Assembly (NCBI GenBank): GCA_043755815.1
Contig: JAYUSF010000381.1
Location: 1-29,936 of the forward strand
Source: CAIWAH01 sp043755815
GTDB lineage: Bacteria; Verrucomicrobiota; Verrucomicrobiia; Limisphaerales; UBA9464
Length of the DNA: 29,936 nucleotides
Direction: 5' to 3'
Below, in pieces: positions 8,387-13,963 of the stretch. Each line of letters opens with the position of its first letter. Position 1 is the stretch's first letter. The translations under genes and the position numbers were made by a program. The notes beneath the pieces are model-generated. The model saw nothing but the letters and a program-made list of their open reading frames with translations. It was not told the origin of the DNA and searched no databases.

Positions 8387-9522
8387 GGGGAAAACTGGGT
8401 TTCGAGTTGCAGGTGCCAACGGCCCGGTCCGACCGGCTCCGTTACCACGCTGACCGGGAGAAATTCCCGAAGGATTTCGAAATTCGTGCGGGTGTGCCCG
8501 CTAGGTTCGGTGGTGGTGAAACTGCCGCCGCGGGCGAGGGCCAGCGGCAGCAACAGTTGGTCGGCGAGGTGTTCGTCCACGGCGGCGCCGCTCGCGAGGA
8601 ACCGCTCGGCGGCCCCGGCGGCTTCCTCTGCCACCTGTTCCGCACGCACGCGCGGCGTGCCGAAGCCGGTGAAGACATTCGCGAAGCCCTCGCCGTCCGC
8701 GACGACGTGCAGCGAATTGCCAGGCCCGAAGGCTTCGGGATGCTCGGCGATCGTGCAGCGCTCCGGCGGCAGCGCGAGGCGTTGCCGGACCGCGGCGAGT
8801 TCGCGCTCGCCGACGTGCCGCGGCAGACCGGCGAGGCAGACGATGGCGGAGCACGGAACGTAGGGCAGGCTGCTAGCCTGCCCATCCGGTGGGTCCAAGT
8901 CAGAGCGGGCAGGCTGGCAGCCTGCCCTACTTTGGCCCGCGCCGGCGGCTAGGTCGGACGCGACAGCACTCTGCTCGCCCAGTCGCAACGGCTTCAACTC
9001 CTTCGCCGGCCGGATGGCCACGCGGCAGCGTCCGCCGCCGTTCGGATAGAACCCGGGCCGTTCCAGCACCGCCTCCACGTCGAAACCGATCCGGCAGAGC
9101 AACGGCAGGAACGCCCGCTCAATGAATGGGAACGGCGGCGCGAAGGGATTGTGCGTTCCACCTTCCAACACGACCTCGCTGGCCGCGTTCGCCAACAGCA
9201 GCGGCGGTAGGATCGTCTGGAGCAGCAGCATCGTGCTGCCCGCGCTGGCGATCTTGAATTCGTGAGCACCCGGCACCACCGCGCCCGGCGTGAACGTCAG
9301 CTCCTGCGAGCCGAGCGCCGCGCCCTCCACGGTGGCCGAGCCGATGCGGGCCGCCGCTTCCACGCAGGCCAGATGCTGGCGCATAAGCCCCGGTTTGGGC
9401 CGGCGCGCCCGGATACGGCGGATGCGGAACGGCCGGCCGGTGATGACGCTCAGCGCCAACGCCGAGCGCAGAATCTGCCCGCCGCCCTCGCCTTGGGAAC
9501 CGTCGAGGTTGATGATGTTCAT
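8383..9522 (-). CDS. rtcA: RNA 3'-terminal phosphate cyclase RtcA
   Basis: RtcA converts RNA 3'-phosphate (and 2'-phosphate) ends to 2',3'-cyclic phosphate with ATP, making substrates for RtcB. The start ATG 9522 begins the canonical MNIINLDGSQGEGGGQILR; the open frame reaches 9675 but that part overlaps the last Y RNA. Further motifs are RPKPGLMRQHL, GSTMLLLQTILPPLL, HNPFAPPFPFI, YPNGGGR, EHLADQLLLPLALA and SGHTRTNF; the last holds the His (about residue 343) equivalent to the adenylylated His of E. coli RtcA. The protein has 379 residues instead of the usual ~340. The excess lies around residues 198-225, in the region of the inserted domain, where a palindromic repeat (8860-8930) is translated. 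It is preceded by the Y RNA array and overlaps rtcB by four bases. Confidence 0.95.
   Translation of the reverse strand: MNIINLDGSQGEGGGQILRSALALSVITGRPFRIRRIRARRPKPGLMRQHLACVEAAARIGSATVEGAALGSQELTFTPGAVVPGAHEFKIASAGSTMLLLQTILPPLLLANAASEVVLEGGTHNPFAPPFPFIERAFLPLLCRIGFDVEAVLERPGFYPNGGGRCRVAIRPAKELKPLRLGEQSAVASDLAAGAGQSRAGCQPARSDLDPPDGQASSLPYVPCSAIVCLAGLPRHVGERELAAVRQRLALPPERCTIAEHPEAFGPGNSLHVVADGEGFANVFTGFGTPRVRAEQVAEEAAGAAERFLASGAAVDEHLADQLLLPLALARGGSFTTTEPSGHTRTNFEILREFLPVSVVTEPVGPGRWHLQLETQFSP
8860..8930. repeat. REP-like palindrome inserted in frame in rtcA
   Basis: Arms 8860-8883 and 8907-8930 (24 bases each) are inverted complements with one mismatch, and match the arms of the element in rtcB (7654-7717) nearly base for base; only the 23-base centre differs. 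On the rtcA strand it is translated as GQSRAGCQPA ... GQASSLPYV. Confidence 0.9.
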
Positions 9523-9582
9523 GAATTGGATATTGGCCGAACTGTCCCCCAAAGACCACGCCGAGCCGCTGGAGCAAAAGGG

Positions 9583-9700
9583 TTGTGACGACAAGAGTGA
9601 TGAAACGTTAATCTGCTCTACCATTGAGCTACTCCGGCGTCTTGGAGCCGGAGGCGGGACTCGAACCCGCAACATGTAGTTTCATCGGCATTCGTCACAA
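9583..9700 (-). ncRNA. Y RNA-like RNA 5 with permuted Gly/Thr-like tRNA head
   Basis: Transcribed on the minus strand just before rtcA. The ends form a perfect 9-bp stem, TTGTGACGA with TCGTCACAA. An internal loop ATGCC / ACTCTTG and a perfect 8-bp stem GATGAAAC / GTTTCATC follow. GACGAATG fits the Ro-binding motif GNCGAA(N)G of bacterial Y RNAs. The head is a tRNA with its halves swapped: first a T-arm (GCGGG, loop TTCGAGT, CCCGC), then acceptor strand CTCCGGC, U and CCA, a four-base joint AGAC, then acceptor strand GCCGGAG, TA and a D-arm (GCTC ... GAGC, loop with GG). The acceptor stem is a perfect 7 bp. Sequence and U73 resemble tRNA-Gly or tRNA-Thr. The anticodon arm is replaced by the Y stem. 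Transcription is inferred, not shown. Confidence 0.85.
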
Positions 9701-9706
9701 AAGGGA

Positions 9707-9838
9707 GGGCAACGACAAGGAGTCGGGAAACAGTGCCGATGCTCTATCCAGTTGAGCTACGCGGTCGCTTGCGCGGCCACGGCCGGATTCGAACCGGCAA
9801 CCTTCGGCGGCATGTAGTTTCCCAGGCATTCGTTGCCC
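9707..9838 (-). ncRNA. Y RNA-like RNA 4 with permuted Arg-like tRNA head
   Basis: The terminal stem is GGGCAACGA / TCGTTGCCC (9 bp, perfect), the internal loop ATGCC opposite GACTCCTTG, the inner stem GGGAAAC / GTTTCCC, then the conserved ACTACATG. The head has a canonical T-arm (GCCGG, TTCGAAT, CCGGC), acceptor strand CGTGGCC, a GC-GCAA-GC cap, acceptor strand GACCGCG and a canonical D-arm (TA GCTC ... GAGC, loop AACTGGATA). The acceptor helix has one A-C mismatch and one G-U pair and is closed by a GNRA-type GCAA tetraloop in place of CCA. The D-arm resembles tRNA-Arg. The Ro motif is ACGAATG preceded by A, so it departs from GNCGAA at one base. Extra pairs between TCGGCA and TGCCG flank the inner stem. 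Confidence 0.82.
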
Positions 9839-9847
9839 AAAATCAAA

Positions 9848-9966
9848 GACTGACGACGAGATTGGTGAGAACCCGTCCGGTCTCCTTGCGGAGTGCCGGA
9901 CGTGCGGGTGTCGATCCCGCTCGCCTTGCGGCTTTAGCCATGTATTCCCACCGGCATTCGCCAGCC
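9848..9966 (-). ncRNA. Y RNA-like RNA 3 with class II (Leu-like) tRNA head lacking a D-arm
   Basis: The terminal stem is GGCTG + GCGA paired with TCGT + CAGTC around a three-base bulge; GGCGAATG fits the GNCGAA(N)G motif. The inner stem GGTGGGAAT / GTTCTCACC has 9 bp with two G-U pairs. After ATACATG the head shows CTAAAG, a GCC-GCAA-GGC hairpin placed like the long variable arm of tRNA-Leu, a T-arm (GCGGG, ATCGACA, CCCGC) and a 7-bp acceptor helix CGTCCGG / CCGGACG. That helix is extended by CTCC-GCAA-GGAG, again a GCAA cap. No D-arm follows. It keeps the layout of its neighbours but is the most reduced of the four headed copies. Confidence 0.75.
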
Positions 9967-9976
9967 AAAGTGTTCG

Positions 9977-10111
9977 GGAAGCGGCGCGACGAGCGGGGCA
10001 AGACGGATTTGTCTGAGCTATCGCGTTGGCACGCGTCCGGGAATTGAACCCGGCCCTCCCGGTCAAACCGGGCGCTCTACCTGTAGTCCTGCGGGCATTC
10101 CCGCCGCTTCC
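9977..10111 (-). ncRNA. Y RNA-like RNA 2 with D-loop-permuted Gln-like tRNA head
   Basis: The terminal stem is GGAAGCGGCG / CGCCGCTTCC (10 bp, perfect); the internal-loop element reads GGGAATGCC and the inner stem is GCAGGAC / GTCTTGC (one G-U). After ACTACAG comes D-stem strand GAGC, an anticodon-like hairpin (CCCG, loop GTTTGAC with U33 and TTG in the anticodon place, CGGG), a four-base variable region, a canonical T-arm (CCGGG, TTCAATT, CCCGG), acceptor ACGCGT, GCCA, then the other acceptor strand ACGCG(A)T and D-stem strand GCTC. The breakpoint is thus in the D-loop, not the anticodon. TTG and the GCCA end resemble tRNA-Gln. CGGGAATG breaks the GNCGAA motif (GGAA). Confidence 0.8.
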
Positions 10112-10131
10112 AGAGTTTCAAAGATCAAGTT

Positions 10132-10197
10132 GGGACCGACAAGTAGGGATGCCGAGACGGACAGATTTTGAATGTAGTCCCGACGGCATTCGGCCCC
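10132..10197 (-). ncRNA. Headless Y RNA-like RNA 1, nearest rsr
   Basis: The terminal stem GGGGCCGA / TCGGTCCC (8 bp, one G-U) is followed by ATGCC opposite TACTTG, a short inner stem GGGA / TCCC and the conserved ACTACATT. GCCGAATG fits the Ro-binding motif GNCGAA(N)G. The apical part is about 25 unstructured bases with no T-arm, D-arm or acceptor. At 66 bases it resembles a minimal Y RNA, or a copy that lost its tRNA-like head. Confidence 0.6.
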
Positions 10198-10224
10198 GAA
10201 ATTCGCGTTCGTCACCGCCAATCG

Positions 10225-10295
10225 TTCCGTAGGAGACGAGGTGACGAGTCTCACTCTTCTCCAAACAGAGCCTCCTTACGTCGGCTCCTACGGAA
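10225..10295. repeat. REP-like palindrome between rsr and the Y RNAs
   Basis: Perfect 11-base inverted arms TTCCGTAGGAG (10225-10235) and CTCCTACGGAA (10285-10295) enclose 49 bases with further self-complementarity. It lies in the rsr to Y RNA 1 spacer, so it would fold in any read-through transcript from rsr. Confidence 0.65.
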
Positions 10296-10315
10296 TCTTT
10301 TGGCGCTCCGTCCTA

Positions 10316-10355
10316 GGAGGGCGGGTTGTCGGCCCGAGACCGCTTCCCGCCCTCC
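10316..10355 (-). other. Strong hairpin just downstream of rsr
   Basis: A perfect 10-bp stem, GGAGGGCGGG with CCCGCCCTCC, and a 20-base loop begin 12 bases after the rsr stop. No U tract follows on the minus strand, so it is a poor intrinsic terminator. It could protect the rsr 3' end or mark the processing point between rsr mRNA and the Y RNAs. Confidence 0.6.
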
Positions 10356-10367
10356 CGTGCGCGTGGC

Positions 10368-11921
10368 TCACACGGCCATGCCTTCAATCACTCCGACCCA
10401 GTGGTCGGCGTTGAGTTCGCCCTTGGCGAAGGTCGCCAGGAGCTCGAACACCGCGTCCGAGAACCCGCCGACATTCAGGATGTCGGCCCGCTCCGACGCC
10501 TGCGTCGAGGCGTAGGGCTGGACATCCAGGCACACCAGCCGCGCGGCCGGGTTGCGCCGGCGGAAGAGTTCCCACTCCGCCATCGTCGCGGTGCTGCGGC
10601 CGCCGCCTTCACTGTCCACCCAGCTCTGGTTGTCCGACACCATCACCACGAGGTCGGCCGCGGTGTTCCGCCGGTTCAGTTCGCGCAACGGCGCGCTGCA
10701 GTTCGTTCCGCCGCTCGGCAGTTCGGCCAACACCTTCGCGTTGGTCAGCACCGAGTCGCGCGGGTTCAACCGCACCGGCACCACATCGTCCGAGAACGGC
10801 AGCACTTCCGCGTCGCGGTTCTTCCGCACCAACGCCGCCGCCACGAGGGCCGCGACGTCGAGGCACCGCACCGCGGTGGTCGAACCCTTGCGGTGGCCGG
10901 TCACCGGCGCCTGCATCGAGCCCGACACGTCCGGGCAGACCACCACCCGGCCGGAGATCGCGGGCGCGTTTTCGAGCGCGACATCCATCGCGTCCTGCAA
11001 CGCCTCCCGCACCTCGCCCGGAACGGATTCCTCCGCCTGGGCGTGCGCCACCATGAGCTGATACGGGAAGACCCGCGCCTTCCGCACATTGGCCGGTTCG
11101 CGCAACCGTTCGGCCACCAACTGGGTGACCTTCCGGTCGCCGAACACGCCGTGCCGCGCAAAGGTGTTCAGGTTCATCCGCGTCATCTGCCACGGAGCCC
11201 GCCGCGCAATCGCGGTCCACTCGGCCTCGCCGAGGTTCAACGCCGTGAGCAGCTGGAACGGCACCTCCGGCACGTCCTTCGACTCACCGCGCTTGTAGGC
11301 CTCGAAGGCCCGCACGCATTCCGGCAGCGCCGCCGCGTCATGTTCCCGACCGAGCAGCCAGCCGTAGAACGCCGCCCGTCCCGTGTTCGCCGGCCGCGGG
11401 TGGACCATCTTTACAACGTCCGCCAGCGACGGGCTCTGCCCCACGGTCGCCCGGAAGAGCTGTTCGTCCGTGCGGCCTTCCAGCCACTGCTGGACGAGCC
11501 GCTTCGGCACCGAGCCGAGGGACTTCCGCCCGACCACGCCGGAGCGCAGGATCTGGACGAAGTTGCGGACCATCTTCCCGTCGTCACAGACGCGCGGGAA
11601 CACCGCCTTCAACTTCTCCGCGTCGAGCACGCTCAACGCGGCGCAGAGCAGCGCGGGCATGTCCTTCATGTGGCCGCGCTGGCGGCTGTAAACCGCGACC
11701 TTGGCGGTGAACTCGGGGCCGGCGGCGCTCACCAGTTCCAGCACCCGCTGCAACTGGGTTTCGGCGTCGGCGTAGAAGGTCCCGTTGAGGCAGCCCGTCA
11801 CGGCGTATTGCGCGAGGGCGTGCTTCGGGGTGAGGGCAAACGCCTTGGCGCCGGCCTCGTTCGCCGTGTCTGCCTTGGAGAATTTTCCAGCCAAGGTCTG
11901 GAAGAGGGTTTTGTTTGCCAT
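10368..11921 (-). CDS. rsr: Ro60 ortholog Rsr (TROVE + VWA domains)
   Basis: A 517-residue bacterial Ro protein. Ro proteins form a HEAT-repeat ring that binds misfolded RNA ends in its hole and Y RNAs on its outer face. Residues about 1-320 fit the TROVE domain, with helical repeats such as PKHALAQYAVTGCLNGTFY, KVAVYSRQRGHMKDMPALL and PWQMTRMNLNTFARHGVF; the last is among its most conserved segments. Residues about 325-515 form a von Willebrand A domain with an intact MIDAS: PDVSGSM (331-336), SGGTNCSAPL and VMVSDNQSW. Length and domain order match Deinococcus Rsr. ATG 11921 lies about 25 bases below the predicted sigma54 start point, with GAAAG as ribosome site. It heads the unit that continues through the Y RNAs to rtcAB. 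Confidence 0.95.
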   Translation of the reverse strand: MANKTLFQTLAGKFSKADTANEAGAKAFALTPKHALAQYAVTGCLNGTFYADAETQLQRVLELVSAAGPEFTAKVAVYSRQRGHMKDMPALLCAALSVLDAEKLKAVFPRVCDDGKMVRNFVQILRSGVVGRKSLGSVPKRLVQQWLEGRTDEQLFRATVGQSPSLADVVKMVHPRPANTGRAAFYGWLLGREHDAAALPECVRAFEAYKRGESKDVPEVPFQLLTALNLGEAEWTAIARRAPWQMTRMNLNTFARHGVFGDRKVTQLVAERLREPANVRKARVFPYQLMVAHAQAEESVPGEVREALQDAMDVALENAPAISGRVVVCPDVSGSMQAPVTGHRKGSTTAVRCLDVAALVAAALVRKNRDAEVLPFSDDVVPVRLNPRDSVLTNAKVLAELPSGGTNCSAPLRELNRRNTAADLVVMVSDNQSWVDSEGGGRSTATMAEWELFRRRNPAARLVCLDVQPYASTQASERADILNVGGFSDAVFELLATFAKGELNADHWVGVIEGMAV

Positions 11922-11953
11922 ATCGAATCTTTCGTTCTGTTCGGGACTCCTTA

Positions 11954-11970
11954 ATGCAACGGGCGTGCCA
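11954..11970 (-). promoter_or_regulatory. Sigma54 promoter of rsr-Y RNA-rtcAB
   Basis: Minus strand TGGCACGCCCGTTGCAT: the -24 box TGGCACG and -12 box TTGCAT match the RpoN consensus TGGCAC-N5-TTGCW exactly. It lies 33 bases upstream of the rsr ATG. RtcR, encoded divergently, is the expected activator. Confidence 0.92.
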
Positions 11971-12045
11971 ACCGGTGAAACGGGCTGAAACAGGCTGTTT
12001 TGTTGAGGAATCTGCGCAGGCGGTGCAATTGCCGATCAGGCATGA

Positions 12046-12074
12046 CGCGCTTATCCGCGAATACTCGCGCTTTA
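12046..12074. promoter_or_regulatory. Candidate RtcR upstream activating sites
   Basis: Direct repeats CGCGCTTA (12046-12053) and CGCGCTTTA (12066-12074) start 20 bases apart, two helical turns, about 75-120 bases upstream of the sigma54 boxes, where enhancer sites of bEBPs usually sit. CGCG also recurs in inverted form between them. The RtcR site sequence is not known to me, so this rests on position and symmetry. Confidence 0.4.
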
Positions 12075-12170
12075 CAGATAGCCATGGCCAAAGGCACCGT
12101 TGGCCGGTGGGGCTGTGGTGCTCCGCGGCCCTGATTTCCCGTCAGGCGCAACGTGCCGACGAGGAAGATT

Positions 12171-12192
12171 GGGCGGCGCAGCAACGCCGCCC
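12171..12192 (+). other. Hairpin in the rtcR leader
   Basis: GGGCGGCG-cagcaa-CGCCGCCC, a perfect 8-bp GC stem that ends five bases before the AAGG ribosome site (12197-12200) of rtcR. It looks like a short REP-like unit; by position it could affect rtcR translation. Confidence 0.55.
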
Positions 12193-12205
12193 TACCAAGG
12201 TTGAA

Positions 12206-13804
12206 ATGAAGAAGACCGTCGTGTTGGGCATTTTGGGCAGCGTGTTGGATTCCGGCTTCCACCAGGAACGCTGGCAGAAGTGGCGTCCCACCGTTTCGCT
12301 CTGCCAGCACGACGACTTGGTGGTCAGCCGGTTCGAGCTGCTCCACCAGGCAACGCACCTCGACATGGCCCGCTGCGTGGCGTCGGACATCGGGCGGGTG
12401 TCGCCGGAGACTGCGGTGAACCTGCATCCGCACGACCTGAAAGATCCCTGGGACTTCGAGGAGGTCTTCGCGGCCTTGCATGAATTTGCCCGGGGCTACG
12501 CCTTCAAGCCGGAGAAGGAGGACTATCTCGTCCACATCACCACCGGCACTCACGTGCAGCAGATCTGCCTCTTCCTGCTGACGGAGAGCCGGCATTTTCC
12601 CGGACGGCTGGTGCAGACGGCGCCAAAAGAGCGCAAGATGAAGTCGCCCGACGGCAACTACAGCGTCATTGACCTCGACCTGTCGCGTTACGACCGGATC
12701 GCCGCGCGGTTCCGCAAGGAGGCGAACGAGGCCCGCAGCTTCCTGAAATCCGGTATCGAGACGCGCAACGTCCGCTTCAACCGCCTGATCGAGCAGATCG
12801 AGCACGTGGCCATCCAGTCCCGTGATCCGGTGCTGCTGATGGGGCCGACCGGCGCCGGAAAATCCCAACTCGCCCGCCGCATCTACGAGCTGAAGAAGGC
12901 GCGGCATCAGATTGCCGGTGCCTTCGTCGAAGTGAACTGCGCCACGTTGCGGGGTGATGCGGCCATGAGCGCGCTCTTCGGCCACGTCAGGGGCGCCTTC
13001 ACCGGGGCTCTGAAGGACCGGGCCGGGTTGCTGCGTTCCGCGGACGGCGGGTTGCTTTTCCTCGACGAGGTGGGTGAGCTGGGTTTGGACGAGCAGGCCA
13101 TGTTGCTGCGCGCGCTGGAGGAAAAGCGCTTCCCACCGTTCGGCGGCGACCACGAGGTGACGAGCGACTTCCAGCTCATCACCGGCACCAACCGCGATCT
13201 CCTGGAACGCGTCCGCGAAGGCCGGTTCCGCGAGGACCTGCTGGCGCGGCTCAACCTGTGGACTTTCCGCCTGCCGGGGTTGCGCGAACGAGCCGAGGAC
13301 ATTGCGCCGAACCTCGATTACGAGCTGGAACAGTTCGCCCGGAAGCGCGGCACGCGGGTGACCCTGAGCAAGGAGGTCCGGGAACGATTCCTTGCCTTCG
13401 CCCATTCCGCCGAAGCCCGCTGGAGCGCGAACTTCCGTGACTTGAATGCCGCCATCACCCGCATGGCGACTCTGGCCGAGGGCGGCCGGATTACTTCAAT
13501 GGTGCTGGAGGAGGAGCTGGCCCGGCTGCGCACGGCGTGGGCGGAGCCGGAGCTGGAGGACGACGAGGCGGAGCTCCTGAACGCGGTGCTGGGGCCGAAG
13601 TGGTTGGCGGAGATTGATCCCTTCGACCAGGCCCAACTCGCCTACGTGATCCGCGTCTGCCGCGAGTCCACGAGCCAGTCGGATGCGGGTCGGAAGCTGT
13701 TCAAGGTCTCCCGCCTCGGCCGCAAGCACACCAACGACGCCGACCGGCTGACCAAGTATCTCGCGCGTTTTGGGCTGACGTGGGCGGAGTGTGGGGGGAA
13801 GTAG
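12206..13804 (+). CDS. rtcR: RtcR, sigma54-dependent activator with CARF sensor domain
   Basis: RtcR activates the RNA-repair operon with RpoN after RNA damage. The start is ATG 12206 (MKKTVVLGILGSVLD) with AAGG five bases upstream; the open frame reaches 11915, but the extra 97 codons cover the promoter region. The 532 residues match the family length. Residues 1-180 are the CARF-like RtcR domain, with VLGILGSVLD at the first strand and YLVHITTGTHVQQICLFLL at the ligand pocket. Residues about 185-420 are the AAA+ domain: GPTGAGKS (213-220), GAFTGA (263-268, sigma54 contact) and GGLLFLDE (281-288). The C-terminal part holds a helix-turn-helix-like SDAGRKLF...GRKHTNDADRL. In Enterobacteria the CARF domain is thought to sense RNA fragments with cyclic phosphate ends. 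It is divergent from rsr. Confidence 0.95.
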   Translation: MKKTVVLGILGSVLDSGFHQERWQKWRPTVSLCQHDDLVVSRFELLHQATHLDMARCVASDIGRVSPETAVNLHPHDLKDPWDFEEVFAALHEFARGYAFKPEKEDYLVHITTGTHVQQICLFLLTESRHFPGRLVQTAPKERKMKSPDGNYSVIDLDLSRYDRIAARFRKEANEARSFLKSGIETRNVRFNRLIEQIEHVAIQSRDPVLLMGPTGAGKSQLARRIYELKKARHQIAGAFVEVNCATLRGDAAMSALFGHVRGAFTGALKDRAGLLRSADGGLLFLDEVGELGLDEQAMLLRALEEKRFPPFGGDHEVTSDFQLITGTNRDLLERVREGRFREDLLARLNLWTFRLPGLRERAEDIAPNLDYELEQFARKRGTRVTLSKEVRERFLAFAHSAEARWSANFRDLNAAITRMATLAEGGRITSMVLEEELARLRTAWAEPELEDDEAELLNAVLGPKWLAEIDPFDQAQLAYVIRVCRESTSQSDAGRKLFKVSRLGRKHTNDADRLTKYLARFGLTWAECGGK

Positions 13805-13963
13805 GTTGGGCCGTCGGGCAGAGGTGCGGAACGATAAACGGGTTGCGCCCGGAGCGCCGTCGCTGTCGGCGGGCAATCCGGCGCCGTCCGAGCGTGACCC
13901 ACGGCTGAAGATAACCGGGAGCGGTCATTGCGCCGCAGGGTTGATGCTGTCAGAGCGACCGCC

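Noticed and set aside
9523..9675. Longer RtcA start
   Set aside because: The extra 51 codons run into the last Y RNA; the family start MNIINLDGSQGEGGG is at 9522.
9733..10047. Plus-strand open frame across the Y RNAs
   Set aside because: It is antisense to conserved RNA structure and has no ribosome site or recognisable protein content.
9583..10111. Functional permuted tRNA genes, spliced by RtcB into tRNAs
   Set aside because: Permuted tRNA genes exist in some algae and archaea, and RtcB nearby made this attractive. But two heads have GCAA caps in place of CCA, two lack any anticodon arm, one lacks a D-arm, and the stems carry a Ro-binding motif beside rsr. Y RNA mimicry explains more.
9583..10197. 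CRISPR array or simple tandem repeat
   Set aside because: The shared motif is only about seven bases plus ACTACA, units vary from 66 to 135 bases, and similarity is structural rather than in sequence. No repeat-spacer pattern exists.
10326..11954. 542-codon frame opposite rsr
   Set aside because: A shadow frame in high-GC DNA, rich in His and Arg, exactly antisense to a well-recognised gene.
11915..12205. Longer RtcR start
   Set aside because: It would cover the sigma54 promoter of rsr and has no homology; ATG 12206 has AAGG and the family N-terminus.
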